Below, in pieces: positions 37,442-46,871 of a DNA stretch of 64,000 bases (positions are counted from its first letter, which is position 1; each line of letters begins with the position of its first letter). Position numbers and translations under genes: made by a program. The stretch comes from Oligoflexia bacterium (lineage in GTDB: Bacteria; Bdellovibrionota_C; UBA2361; JBGSMV01). The stretch is taken from positions 1-64,000 of the forward strand of contig JAIBBU010000006.1 in assembly GCA_019694515.1 (NCBI GenBank), written 5' to 3'. Under the pieces are notes generated by a model. The model saw only the letters and a program-made list of their open reading frames with translations. It was not told the origin of the DNA and did not search any database.

Positions 37442-38207
37442 AGCTCCACTTAAAGTCGCGGTCATCGTTATACACCTCGGTCAGGCCGGTGAAGGGGTTG
37501 ACCAAAATCGTACGCGGCGCGTCGTTACTAACGCGCAGATGAATAACTGCAAATTCGGAGTATCCACGCGGAGAAAACACGATCGTGGCGGTTTCATCCT
37601 GGGCGGGAGTGCTGAGCCCGCGCTGATTTCTGAGATCCTGAAACCACATGCCCGCGGGAGCGATCGCCGGCTCAAAGAGTGAAGGAAAGGAGGGCGGAGG
37701 GATCATGGTATAAGAATCGCTCAGGGCGGGATTGAGCACTGCGGCCAGCTCATACGAAAGGGCGCCGGCCTGTTGATCCACCTCATAAAATGCGTTCATG
37801 TTCTCAGCTTCCGATTTATACACCCCGATGCGGTAGCTGTTCTGCTTAAAATTAACCTCGAGCGCGTAATGTTCAGCGTCCTGTTCCGCCTGGTGATGCA
37901 AGAACTCAATATTGTCAGTTAGGCGCCGAAGATAAGCCTGTTCCTGCCAATAGGAGACAGAGCCGGTGCGAATTAGAACCAAGGTCGAAGCTACGCCAAT
38001 GATAGCAATTACAAGAATGAGCTCGATTAGAGTGAATGCTGGCGCTGAACCTTGACGAAGCCGCAGGAAAGCAGATGCGGACTTGCAGGGTCGCCGGCGG
38101 ACCCCACCCGAGCGGGGCGATTTTACGCTATTTTGCTCGCGCTTAGCTTGGGCTGGCGAGGCATACAAGGTATTACGGCCCGGTGATGACGATATCTGAA
38201 TCTGCAT
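37419..38207 (-). CDS. gspH: Type II secretion minor pseudopilin GspH, with an unusual long leader
   Basis: Codes for about 262 residues. The pilin helix FTLIELILVIAIIGVAS is clear, and the head has a TIVFSPRGYSEF stretch as in GspH. The leader is odd: about 56 residues, rich in Arg, Ser and Lys, and the residue before the cut site is Ala (SAPA before FTLIE) rather than Gly. The ATG at 38207 has a GGAG ribosome site and overlaps gspG by 35 bases. A TTG after the gspG stop would shorten the leader. The true start is uncertain. Confidence 0.78.
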   Translation of the reverse strand: MQIQISSSPGRNTLYASPAQAKREQNSVKSPRSGGVRRRPCKSASAFLRLRQGSAPAFTLIELILVIAIIGVASTLVLIRTGSVSYWQEQAYLRRLTDNIEFLHHQAEQDAEHYALEVNFKQNSYRIGVYKSEAENMNAFYEVDQQAGALSYELAAVLNPALSDSYTMIPPPSFPSLFEPAIAPAGMWFQDLRNQRGLSTPAQDETATIVFSPRGYSEFAVIHLRVSNDAPRTILVNPFTGLTEVYNDDRDFKWSYGGKNKQ

Positions 38208-38610
38208 TGGCTCCGCCTTCCCGTCCGTCAGCGCCAAAGCTCTTAATGCGGTAGGATCTGCCGCCGTTGTCGACACTATAGACGAGACGGTTGCCCCAGG
38301 CATCTTTCAGGTCATCTTCCTTGGCGATCGGAATGCATCCCGCCCCGGTGCGTTCAGAACAGCTTGAAAGATCTTCGATGCTATTAGGCAGCCCATTGTA
38401 GCGCAGTCTAAATTCTTCGATGCTGTTTTGCGTGCTCTTGATGGAGACGCGGGTTAAATCAGCGAGAGCGCGATCCTTGCTGTTAAAGATCTTGCCACCC
38501 AGCACGCTGATCAGCACGCCCAGAATGATCAGAACCACGATAATTTCAACCAGAGTTAAGCCCCGCTCGTTTCGGAGGAGGTGAGAGAGAAGGGGATGCC
38601 TTTGATTCAT
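38173..38610 (-). CDS. gspG: Type II secretion major pseudopilin GspG
   Basis: Codes for 145 residues. Leader RNERG is cut before LTLVEIIVVLIILGVLISV, with the G-type LTLVE start instead of FTLIE. The head contains LKDAWGNRLVYSVD and GADGREGG, the Ca-binding C-terminal region typical of GspG. It builds the pseudopilus shaft. The ATG at 38610 is chosen because it puts the leader at family length; an upstream ATG at 38685 would add 25 residues. Confidence 0.92.
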   Translation of the reverse strand: MNQRHPLLSHLLRNERGLTLVEIIVVLIILGVLISVLGGKIFNSKDRALADLTRVSIKSTQNSIEEFRLRYNGLPNSIEDLSSCSERTGAGCIPIAKEDDLKDAWGNRLVYSVDNGGRSYRIKSFGADGREGGANADSDIVITGP

Positions 38611-38758
38611 AGCTTTAATACCTGATAAATGGACGAACGTGGGTTTAATATATTCAGCAGCGCCAATCCGTGCAACCCTGCCCAAAACTGAGACGGCGCC
38701 GGGCTAAAGAGCGCTCAGATCGGTGATATTCTAAGATTTCTAAATGGGGCCGGGCTGC

Positions 38759-39985
38759 TTAGCGCTGTACGTTGCTGATCAGATCTGCCATCGGCAGCAG
38801 TATTGATAGGACGATAAAGAGAACGATGCCGCCGACAATCACCATCAAAAGCGGTTCCAGCAATGAGGTAAGGCCGGAAAGCGCCGCCTCTACTTCATTT
38901 TCATAGGAGGTCGCAGCGCGACTTAACATCGATTCCAGCTCGCCGCTTTTTTCGCCCACCGCGATCATGTGGCAGAGCATTGTCGGGAAGATGGCGCTCT
39001 TACTTAGTTCCTGAGCGAGGCTGCGGCCTTCGCGGATGCCGTCCCGCGCGCGCTCGAATGCGGCGATCATATGCACGTTGTTAACAATATTCCGTACAAT
39101 ATCCAGCGCTGTCAGTAGCTCCACACCGCTAGAAAGCAGAGTACTAAGAGTACGGCAGGCGCGGGCGGTAGAAATCTTGATATATAGGTTGCCGACGATG
39201 GGGAGCTTGAGCATCCAGGCGTCGATGCGCGCACGGCCCTGCGGATTACGGTAGTACCACTGGGCGCCCATTAAAGCTAGGAGCACGCTTAGGATCAGAA
39301 GATACCAATAAGAGGTCACGAGGTGTGAGAGTCCGAGCACTATCTGGGTTGGTAGCGGCAGCGCCAGATTTTGTTTTTGAAAGATCGCTACGATCTTCGG
39401 TACTACATAAACTAGCAGGGCGGTAATTACGAGGGTGCAGATCACCAACATCAGGGCAGGGTACGCTAGGGCCGAGAGGACTTTGTTGCGAAGCTTCATC
39501 TGGGCTTCGAGGTGCGTGGCCAGATTGTCCAGTACTGTATCCAACGTGCCCGAGGCTTCGCCCGAGGCTACCAAGTTGATGTACAGGCGCGGAAAAACCT
39601 TGGGGAATTCCCCTAAGGCGCGGGCTAAAGATGCTCCCTGTTCGACATTCTCCCGCACACTCACGATCGTGCGCTTCAGCACCTCCGATTCACTCTGATC
39701 GGCCAGGGCAGCCAGCGCACTTACGAGCGGCAGTCCTGCGCCCACGAGGGTCGCAAGCTGGCGGGTTGCAACCGATAGTTCAAAAGCTGATACCCGATTG
39801 CTTAAGAAATACTTCTTAACGTCGCGGGTCTTGTTTTCAACCGCGCTCTGGCCTTCTTTTATGGTGGTGGGAAAGATGCCTTGGCCGCGCAGCCTCTGGC
39901 GGGCGGCGCGCACATTTTCCGCGTCGATTGAGCCCTTGGTGTTTCGCCCTGAGCCGCTGATCGCCGTGTATTCGTAAAGTGGCAT
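38759..39985 (-). CDS. gspF: Type II secretion inner-membrane protein GspF
   Basis: Codes for 408 residues, standard length, beginning MPLYEYTAISGSGRNTKGSI. Two T2SSF cytosolic repeats alternate with three membrane helices (near 170-195, 222-240 and 375-400), with the signatures LARALGEFPKVFPRLYINLV and LSKSAIFPTMLCHMIAVGEK. It anchors the pseudopilus assembly platform. The start at 39985 is preferred to one 13 codons upstream, because that one overlaps gspE and the family begins MxxYxYxA. Confidence 0.92.
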   Translation of the reverse strand: MPLYEYTAISGSGRNTKGSIDAENVRAARQRLRGQGIFPTTIKEGQSAVENKTRDVKKYFLSNRVSAFELSVATRQLATLVGAGLPLVSALAALADQSESEVLKRTIVSVRENVEQGASLARALGEFPKVFPRLYINLVASGEASGTLDTVLDNLATHLEAQMKLRNKVLSALAYPALMLVICTLVITALLVYVVPKIVAIFQKQNLALPLPTQIVLGLSHLVTSYWYLLILSVLLALMGAQWYYRNPQGRARIDAWMLKLPIVGNLYIKISTARACRTLSTLLSSGVELLTALDIVRNIVNNVHMIAAFERARDGIREGRSLAQELSKSAIFPTMLCHMIAVGEKSGELESMLSRAATSYENEVEAALSGLTSLLEPLLMVIVGGIVLFIVLSILLPMADLISNVQR

Positions 39986-39995
39986 GCTAACCGTT

Positions 39996-41618
39996 CTAGC
40001 TTCCCGCTTCTTCGTGGGTCGCAACTAAGACCTCTTCCACTGAGGTCGCGCCCTCTAATACCTTGCGTGCGCCGTTGATGCGCAATGGCTCGAAGCCGTT
40101 ACGCAGCGCCGCGCTCTTGATCGAACTGGAGTCGACGCGCTGGAGAATTAGGGATCGAATGTCGTCGTCGATCATCAGTAGTTCGTGAATGCCGGTACGC
40201 CCGATATAGCCATGTCCATGGCACACTTCGCAGGGCCGCGTGCCGGGGTGATAGGCAATGCGCGAATTCACGGTTCCCGGCTCGAGCCCCAACTCCTGCA
40301 GCTCTTCATCGCTGATGGCGTAAGGCTCGCGGCAGGCCGGGCAGAGCTTGCGCACCAGGCGCTGCGCCATCACCGCCAGCAAGCTGGAGGATACCAAGAA
40401 CGGTTCGATCCCCATGTCGACCAAGCGCGTGATGGCTCCGGGTGAATCGTTGGTATGCAAAGTTGAGAACACCAAATGACCGGTGAGTGAAGCCTGAATC
40501 GCGATCTCCGCTGTTTCCAAATCGCGAATTTCACCGACCATCACCACATCCGGATCTTGACGCAGGATGGCGCGCAGACCATTGGCGAAAGTGAAATTAA
40601 TCTTTGGATTAACCTGCATCTGACCAATGCCTTCGAGCTGGTATTCGATCGGATCTTCGACTGTCAAAATATTGAGATCGGAGGTGTTGATCCGCGTTAG
40701 ACATGAGTAAAGCGTGGTGGTTTTACCCGAGCCGGTAGGACCGGTTAGCAGGATAATTCCGTTCGGTTTGGTGATGAGTTTATCGACTACCTCGCGAGTG
40801 CGTCCGGTGATGCCGAGCTGCTCAAAATCAAGCACGGTGGCGGTCTTGTCGAGCAGACGCATTACCACGCGTTCCCCGAACTGCGTCGGCACGGTTGAGA
40901 CGCGGATATCCACGTCACGGCCTGCGATCTTAATTCCGATGCGGCCGTCTTGGGGCAGCCGTTTTTCAGCGATGTTTAACCCGGACATCACTTTGACGCG
41001 GGATATAATCGAGGCCTGAAAGGCTTTGTCCTCCGAGGCAACATCATGCAGTACCCCGTCAATGCGGAAGCGCACTTTTAGCTTGTCTTCGAAACATTCG
41101 ATATGCACATCGGAAGCGCGCTCTGTGCTGGCTTTGAAGATAATTGCATTGAGATACCGAATGATCGGAGCGTCGTCGTCCTCAGCGTCCGTCACGTCGA
41201 TCTTGAGATGAGTCTCGAAATCCATGTTCTCGGATCCTTCCTCGGTGGAGAGGGCGCTGGAGCGATCGCTCATCAAGGAGGTACGGATGGAATTGATGGC
41301 ACGTGTGATCTCTTCGGGCGAGGAAACCAGCACTCTTAAAGGACGGCCATAACAAAGTCTTAACTGATCAAATATGTCGGAGCGCAGCGGATCGGAGGTC
41401 GCCACGATCACTTCTTTGTCATCGCCGCCGACCGGCACCACTGAAAACTGTCGTCCCCATGATCCGGCAATTCGATCGAAATCGCCGCGCACTAAGTCGC
41501 GCGGCGGAGTGGGGGCGTCGATCCGCTCTACAAATTCAAGCCCCAGTTTCTGGGCAAGTTGGCGCAGTGCCGCAATATCGGGAATGGTGCTGTCGACGTC
41601 GGGACTATTAACTGCCAT
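39996..41618 (-). CDS. gspE: Type II secretion ATPase GspE
   Basis: Codes for 540 residues. An N1E-type N-terminal domain (about 1-130) is followed by the ATPase: Walker A GPTGSGKTTTLYS, Asp box, Walker B VGEIRDLETAEIA and His box SLTGHLVFSTLHTND. A C-terminal zinc-binding tetracysteine module follows, CPACREP and CEVCHGHGYIGRTG. It powers pseudopilus growth from the cytosolic face. It sits between gspD and gspF, spaced by 19 and 10 bases. Confidence 0.95.
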   Translation of the reverse strand: MAVNSPDVDSTIPDIAALRQLAQKLGLEFVERIDAPTPPRDLVRGDFDRIAGSWGRQFSVVPVGGDDKEVIVATSDPLRSDIFDQLRLCYGRPLRVLVSSPEEITRAINSIRTSLMSDRSSALSTEEGSENMDFETHLKIDVTDAEDDDAPIIRYLNAIIFKASTERASDVHIECFEDKLKVRFRIDGVLHDVASEDKAFQASIISRVKVMSGLNIAEKRLPQDGRIGIKIAGRDVDIRVSTVPTQFGERVVMRLLDKTATVLDFEQLGITGRTREVVDKLITKPNGIILLTGPTGSGKTTTLYSCLTRINTSDLNILTVEDPIEYQLEGIGQMQVNPKINFTFANGLRAILRQDPDVVMVGEIRDLETAEIAIQASLTGHLVFSTLHTNDSPGAITRLVDMGIEPFLVSSSLLAVMAQRLVRKLCPACREPYAISDEELQELGLEPGTVNSRIAYHPGTRPCEVCHGHGYIGRTGIHELLMIDDDIRSLILQRVDSSSIKSAALRNGFEPLRINGARKVLEGATSVEEVLVATHEEAGS

Positions 41619-41637
41619 GCGCTAAAGATTTAAAGCG

Positions 41638-44484
41638 TTATTTAGCGAGCCAGGGGCCCTTACCCAGGTTAAACAACTCATACGGCGATAATTCATAAAA
41701 CGATTCGTCATCGCCATCAAAAAAAGACCGGGCTTCCTGAATATTGGAAACCACAGCCTGGCTGCTAAATCCCAGCAGCGCCGGCTTATTTCCAGCGTTA
41801 ATCTGATACTGATAGTCAGCGCCGGCGCGGAAAAAATCCCCCGCTAATCCGGCGCTTTCAACCGGAATATGGAGAGCGATTAAACGCTGCTTAGGTGAGA
41901 GCTCGAACGGTAAATCCACACCCGTCGCGGGTAATGCGGCAGCCTTGAGCACTACAAAACGATCGCCCTTTTCCAGCTTCAGGGCAGCGCCCTTGAGCGG
42001 TTCTTCGGCATTGGCGGCCGGGAAGTCCGGCAGTTTTGGTGCGACCTTAAGATCGAGGACGCCCTCATGCGTATCCTCACTGCTCTCATTATTAGATCCG
42101 CTGGAGATATTGCCTTCAACCTCCCGTTTATCAGGAGCCAGGATCGTCCCCATGCTCTTGGAAACGGTAGAGTTCCGTTCGGCAACCTTGTCGATATTGG
42201 GGTTGTGCAGCACCTCCTTACGGCGCGGCCACATGTCTTCCTCCTCCATCTCATTCTCAAGCACATCGCGTTTCTCGATCGTGGTATCGCGGAAGTCAAA
42301 CTGATCGGCCACGATGCGGGGAGTAATGAAGATCAGCAAATTGGTACGGCGCCGGTTTCCTGAGCTGTCTCTGAACACCTGACCCAGTACGGGGATGTCC
42401 TTTAGAAACGGTACTCCCGTTTCGGTGTCGGAATTGGAGTCCGACATCAGGCCGCCAATTACCACCATCTGGCCGTCCTTAGTGATTACCGAGGTTTCGC
42501 TGGTTCGAATGGTCGTGGTAGGGCCGAGCTCTGAGGTCGCGGTAGAGTCCACGACGTTAGACACTTCGGTGAAAAGCTGCAGCCGCACTGATTCTTCGCC
42601 GCTGATCTGTGGCGTTATGCGCAGAGTGATGCCGACGTCCTGGCGGTCGATCTGATTAAAGGTATTGTTGAGATTGTCGCCGCTGGTCGAGGTGCTGGCC
42701 AGGAATGGCACATTCTGGCCGACCACAATCTCCGCTTGCTCATTATCGGTAGCGAGAATCTGGGGAGCACTGAGGACGTTCACATTGGTATTGGCCTTGG
42801 CGGCAGTGAGCAGCACTGATTGAGTCGGCACCTTGGTGCCGCCGGGCAGGGTCAAAGTTCCGGCGCTAGCAGCAGCGATTGAGAAATTGGAAAGGGCCGC
42901 GGGGTTGCTAAACAAGTTGGTCAGATCTCCGCCAAAGTTGCTCTCCGCCATCACTCCGCCATCCTTACCGCCAGCCGAGGCAAGGAAATCGAAGCCCATG
43001 ATCTGAGAGTCGTCCACGCCAACTTCAAGCAGCATCGCTTCAACCAGCACCTGCTTGCGTCGAATGTCGAGCTTCTTGAGCAGCTCTTTAAGCTTCATGT
43101 ATTCCGACTTATCGGCATAGATGATGAGCGAGTTGGTGGCCGGATCGGCGGTGATCGTGATGTCTTCGCCGATGCTGACCGTGCCCGTCGCACCGCCGGA
43201 GTTACTTCCGGAACGGGACCGGCCCGGAGTGCGCTGTTGGCTGGCGAGCCGATCCTGGGTACGGCTGCTCGAAAGTCCGCGACCGGACGTGCCGCTGCGC
43301 GAAGATCCGCCGAGTCCGGTGCGGGTAGTGCCGTCGCCATTGCCGAAGGGATTGGTGCTGGAGTTCGCATCGCGCGAGGAGCTCGATGTTCCTCCGCCCG
43401 AACCGCCGGCCGCCCCGGAGAGGGCCTGTGCTAAATCTTCTGCGTTCGCATATCGGCAGCGATAAACATAAAAGCGGCGACCCGAGCGGTCGACTTTGCT
43501 GTCCAGCTGAGAGACCAAAGCTCGGATACGGGCAGTCGTGTCGTCATCGGCGACGATGATAATGGCATTGGTGCGTTCGTCCGGAATGATTTTAGGCTCC
43601 CGCGCGCGGGCCGTGATGGTTGAGGCAAAGGCTGACCCCCCCGACACGCTTCCCGGAGGAGCGCCCGGACCTCCGGCGTTGGGGGGAGGCGGTGCTAGGT
43701 CGCGCATTCTTGCCCGTATCAAGTCCATTCCGTTAGCCGCGGGATTTTGGCCGTCCTTACTGTTCGAACCAATTCCCAAGATCTCAGCAAGTTTGTCTGC
43801 AAGCTCCACCGCGTCGGCGTACTTAATCGGCAAGATCGTCATCTCACGGTCAGAGAACGGCACGTCTAGAGATTCAATGATCCGCACCAGCCGTTCGATA
43901 TTGTCCTGCGAGTCGATTAAAATAAGAGAGTTCGTTCCGGTGTAGGCATTCAACAAGCCATCTCCGGAGACCAATGGAGAGAGCAGGTTCTTGGCGTCTT
44001 CCGCACCGAGAAATTTGAGGTTGAGTAGCCGTGTCACCATCGCGCCGCTAGGTTCGCCGCTAGGGCCATCGGTCAATGTTGGAATGGTAGACTGCTTGGC
44101 TTCCTTGGATGGTAAGATTTTCCAAAGATTGTCAGAGATGGGAACTGCGGTGAATCCTTTCAGCGCTAGTACCGAATCCAGAATTCGCACGGCTTCATCG
44201 TCTGAAACGCGGCCGGGCAGATAAATTGTTACCTTGCCTTTTACGCGCTCATCGAGCAGATAGTTGCGCTTGGTCTTGCGGCTGAAGATGCGCACGATCG
44301 CGGCAATGTCAGCATTGCGGACATTGATCTCAGTACCGGAGTCGAGATCAGGAGGATCCTCAGATGGCGAGGCCGCTGCGGGCTGAGCGCCAGCCGCAGG
44401 ATTTTGTTGCGCGAAGGAGAGGGAAGCTGCTCCCAGCAGGCAGCAGATCCACACGGCGGTCAAAATTCTAGTTCTAAGCTGCAC
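41638..44484 (-). CDS. gspD: Type II secretion outer-membrane secretin GspD
   Basis: Codes for 948 residues, longer than the usual 650-750. After a signal peptide (to about 25) come N0 (about 50-125), N1, N2 and N3 domains and the secretin channel (about 475-725, with VPFLKDIPVLGQVF and NLLIFITPRIV). N3 carries a low-complexity Gly/Ser/Arg/Thr insert at about 356-436. After the channel a ~220-residue extension (726-948) contains an acidic stretch and then a predicted beta-rich part. GspD forms the outer-membrane gate. GTG start, AGGG ribosome site. Confidence 0.93.
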   Translation of the reverse strand: MQLRTRILTAVWICCLLGAASLSFAQQNPAAGAQPAAASPSEDPPDLDSGTEINVRNADIAAIVRIFSRKTKRNYLLDERVKGKVTIYLPGRVSDDEAVRILDSVLALKGFTAVPISDNLWKILPSKEAKQSTIPTLTDGPSGEPSGAMVTRLLNLKFLGAEDAKNLLSPLVSGDGLLNAYTGTNSLILIDSQDNIERLVRIIESLDVPFSDREMTILPIKYADAVELADKLAEILGIGSNSKDGQNPAANGMDLIRARMRDLAPPPPNAGGPGAPPGSVSGGSAFASTITARAREPKIIPDERTNAIIIVADDDTTARIRALVSQLDSKVDRSGRRFYVYRCRYANAEDLAQALSGAAGGSGGGTSSSSRDANSSTNPFGNGDGTTRTGLGGSSRSGTSGRGLSSSRTQDRLASQQRTPGRSRSGSNSGGATGTVSIGEDITITADPATNSLIIYADKSEYMKLKELLKKLDIRRKQVLVEAMLLEVGVDDSQIMGFDFLASAGGKDGGVMAESNFGGDLTNLFSNPAALSNFSIAAASAGTLTLPGGTKVPTQSVLLTAAKANTNVNVLSAPQILATDNEQAEIVVGQNVPFLASTSTSGDNLNNTFNQIDRQDVGITLRITPQISGEESVRLQLFTEVSNVVDSTATSELGPTTTIRTSETSVITKDGQMVVIGGLMSDSNSDTETGVPFLKDIPVLGQVFRDSSGNRRRTNLLIFITPRIVADQFDFRDTTIEKRDVLENEMEEEDMWPRRKEVLHNPNIDKVAERNSTVSKSMGTILAPDKREVEGNISSGSNNESSEDTHEGVLDLKVAPKLPDFPAANAEEPLKGAALKLEKGDRFVVLKAAALPATGVDLPFELSPKQRLIALHIPVESAGLAGDFFRAGADYQYQINAGNKPALLGFSSQAVVSNIQEARSFFDGDDESFYELSPYELFNLGKGPWLAK

Positions 44485-44492
44485 CCTAACCC

Positions 44493-45419
44493 TTATCGAA
44501 TCTGATATTTAAAATCCTTTTCCTGCTTGTTGCGCTCCAGCACCAGATTAATCGAGCGCTCTTCTTTTAGCTTCTGGAAAAGTGTCATGGCTTGCGTAAA
44601 ATCCGCCAAACTATTGCCATTAATGGATTTAATAATATCTCCATTAAGAAGGCCAATTTTCTCAAATAGGCTCCCGGCGCGTATGGCGAATAGTCTGAGA
44701 CCCACGGACTTACCGTCCTGAAAGTAGGGGACTGCGCGGGCTTGTGTAAGCAGCAGCGGCAGATTCTCCATGGCCTTATCGAGCTCAGCCTCTTCGATCA
44801 CGAAGGTGTCTTCACCGGCCGCTCCGATCCCACCCTTTGACCCGCTGTCTGGGCTTGGGCTGTCGTCCATCATCAAAACTTCCTTCTGTCCATTTCGTTC
44901 GATCTCTACGCGGTCGGAGGCGATTGAGGTGAGAGTGGCTTCGCCGAAGATCTTCTCCTTGATGATGAAAGCCTCCTGCAGTCCCTTCTTGGTATCCTCA
45001 ATGATGGCGTACGGTTCTTTGCCGCCGGTGAGAAAGGTGCCGACCAGCGTTAACGCCAGATTTGATACGGGCTTAGGTGTCGCGATCGCCGCAGGTTGAG
45101 CCTTGGCTCCCAGTTCTCCGAACACGCTACGGCTGTAAATTACCGAATAATCCTGCTTCTCCGGACGTTGCGAAACGGCTTTCCCTGCGCTTTGACCCTC
45201 GTCCAGAATTAGCTGAATGCTGTTCTTTAACTGCGCTTTCTTGGAGAAGAGTTCCGAAATGCTGCCGACAGTCCCAGAAATCATGAGATAAATAAAAAAT
45301 ATCGCCAGCCCGATCAGAATCCACTGTGCGATGAATGTTGCTTTCTCAATCGAATTCTTGCTTAAAAGCCGAGAGAGGCTGACAGCATCGAACGATGGAA
45401 GTGCGAACCCGCTAGGCAT
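44493..45419 (-). CDS. gspC: Type II secretion inner-membrane protein GspC
   Basis: Codes for 308 residues: membrane helix (FIAQWILIGLAIFFIYLMIS), a homology region (about 105-185, LTLVGTFLTGGKEPYAII) that docks to the secretin N0 domain, and a C-terminal PDZ domain (about 230-305, LRLFAIRAGSLFEKIGLLNGD). It links the inner platform to GspD and helps choose cargo. It is the first gene of the gsp operon, with 83 bp to the upstream lipoprotein gene. Confidence 0.9.
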   Translation of the reverse strand: MPSGFALPSFDAVSLSRLLSKNSIEKATFIAQWILIGLAIFFIYLMISGTVGSISELFSKKAQLKNSIQLILDEGQSAGKAVSQRPEKQDYSVIYSRSVFGELGAKAQPAAIATPKPVSNLALTLVGTFLTGGKEPYAIIEDTKKGLQEAFIIKEKIFGEATLTSIASDRVEIERNGQKEVLMMDDSPSPDSGSKGGIGAAGEDTFVIEEAELDKAMENLPLLLTQARAVPYFQDGKSVGLRLFAIRAGSLFEKIGLLNGDIIKSINGNSLADFTQAMTLFQKLKEERSINLVLERNKQEKDFKYQIR

Positions 45420-45502
45420 TGTCCCAGTCTATCGGTAATATCGTTCTGAGCGCAACAACGTAAGTTAATTCAATGGCTTGGAACAGATGGTCTGAAATCG
45501 CG

Positions 45503-46675
45503 CTAGGGATGCGAAACCAACGCTAAGAGGAGGCGATCGGGATTTTTCAGTGCGATTAGCTGCGCCTGACTTTCAGAACGCAAGGTCAGAGTTCCGGCCG
45601 TGCTTATCTGTAGGTCTGAAGCACCAAAACAGTCTTTACGAATTTCCCGCCCGACTGTTCCTGGCAGATGCAGCGCTAATTGGCCGTTCTTCGGCTCGAT
45701 TTGAGCATTGGCTTTTACGAAGGCTTCATCGCTCAGTGGTTCATTAAGGAAAAGGTAGATCTGTTTCTGTTGCCCTGCGACACATTCCACGTTTTGGACC
45801 AGATCGTGGAGCGCGGTAGCTGGTCCGGGCAGGGTGATATTGTCCTGCCGCATCATCGCCATCGCCTCAAGTGCGGCAAGTTTGGCCTGGGGCGAGCGCT
45901 CCTCGGGCGCCACGGCTAGGGCGATCATTTTGGGTGCGTGCGGTTGATCGGCGGCTACGTTGTAATCGCTCTGCGCAACTTCGGCTAGTGCGGGGGCGGC
46001 AGCGTTAGAGGATTCGGGCTGCTTTAGAATTCCATCCCACTTTATTCGGTAAGCCTCTTCGCGCGCCTTCACAGCTTCGGGTGAACTCTTACGGCGGTAA
46101 AAATCGATCACAAAGCGTTCGTACGCGGCCAGCGATTTCTGCGCCTTTAGTTTGTACTTCTTGGCGTCAGCCAGTAACGCGGAATCTGGATATTCTTTGA
46201 TCATACGGTCGAAAAATCCGATTGCTTTCTCCAGCGTAGCGGCGTCACGACCGACCCCCCGCTGCTGCAGCTGCTGGCTGCGTCCGGCCATGAATAGGGC
46301 ATAAGGCACCGCCTCTGACACCGGATGGGTCTTGGCGAAATCCTCGTATGCTTGCGCCGCTTCTGGATACTCCAGGGCTTGGAAATGACAGTCAGCGATT
46401 TTGATCTCAGCGAACTCTACGTAGGGACTGAGGGGATAGTTCGTGCGCAGCGACTCGAACGAATCTTGAGCAACGGAAAAAAGCCGCTCTGAGTACAAGC
46501 GCTTGGCATCTTCCAGTAGTGAAAGCTCCGGAGCATCAATCAGCTTGCTCTTGTCTGGCACGCCAAGCTCTTTGATTTCAGGCTCAGGCTTAGCGCTCCC
46601 TGAGCAGCCTGCCAGCAGAGCAATCAATGCACTCACGATCCCGAGTTTTACTGCCGTATGCATTTGAAGCTTCAT
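45503..46675 (-). CDS. bamD: BamD-like outer-membrane lipoprotein with a C-terminal extension
   Basis: Codes for 390 residues. The lipobox LLAGCSG makes Cys24 the lipid site. Residues ~50-200 hold TPR repeats in the BamD pattern (LYSERLFSVAQDSFESLRTN, YPLSPY, YPDSALLADAKKYKLKAQK), ending in the FYRRK stretch. BamD is a core part of the outer-membrane protein assembly machine. BamD is normally ~240 residues; here ~185 more follow, the last ~90 with strands ending LKNPDRLLLALV, which resembles an AMIN-type domain. It sits directly upstream of gspC and may share its transcript. A general TPR lipoprotein is the alternative. Confidence 0.72.
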   Translation of the reverse strand: MKLQMHTAVKLGIVSALIALLAGCSGSAKPEPEIKELGVPDKSKLIDAPELSLLEDAKRLYSERLFSVAQDSFESLRTNYPLSPYVEFAEIKIADCHFQALEYPEAAQAYEDFAKTHPVSEAVPYALFMAGRSQQLQQRGVGRDAATLEKAIGFFDRMIKEYPDSALLADAKKYKLKAQKSLAAYERFVIDFYRRKSSPEAVKAREEAYRIKWDGILKQPESSNAAAPALAEVAQSDYNVAADQPHAPKMIALAVAPEERSPQAKLAALEAMAMMRQDNITLPGPATALHDLVQNVECVAGQQKQIYLFLNEPLSDEAFVKANAQIEPKNGQLALHLPGTVGREIRKDCFGASDLQISTAGTLTLRSESQAQLIALKNPDRLLLALVSHP

Positions 46676-46846
46676 TTCATCAATGCGTTAAGGCCCCGAT
46701 TGGGCCGATCGACCAGTTACTAAAGCTCCTTCCAATCACCTCACGCTAGGTCAAGGCAATCGCGGTGCGCTCAGCACAAGGCCGCTTTGAATGCTCTGCA
46801 TCCGAAGCGGCTCCTAGTACGGTAGTTTTTATCGAGGCTTTATTCA

Positions 46847-46863
46847 AGGGGCAGAACGCCCCT
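46847..46863 (-). terminator. Hairpin after the coiled-coil gene
   Basis: AGGGGC/GCCCCT form a 6-bp stem with a 5-base loop, nine bases downstream of the stop of the gene at 46872 on the minus strand. The T tract is poor, so termination is uncertain. The remaining 46676-46846 holds nothing I can name. Confidence 0.4.
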
Positions 46864-46871
46864 GCAACGGC

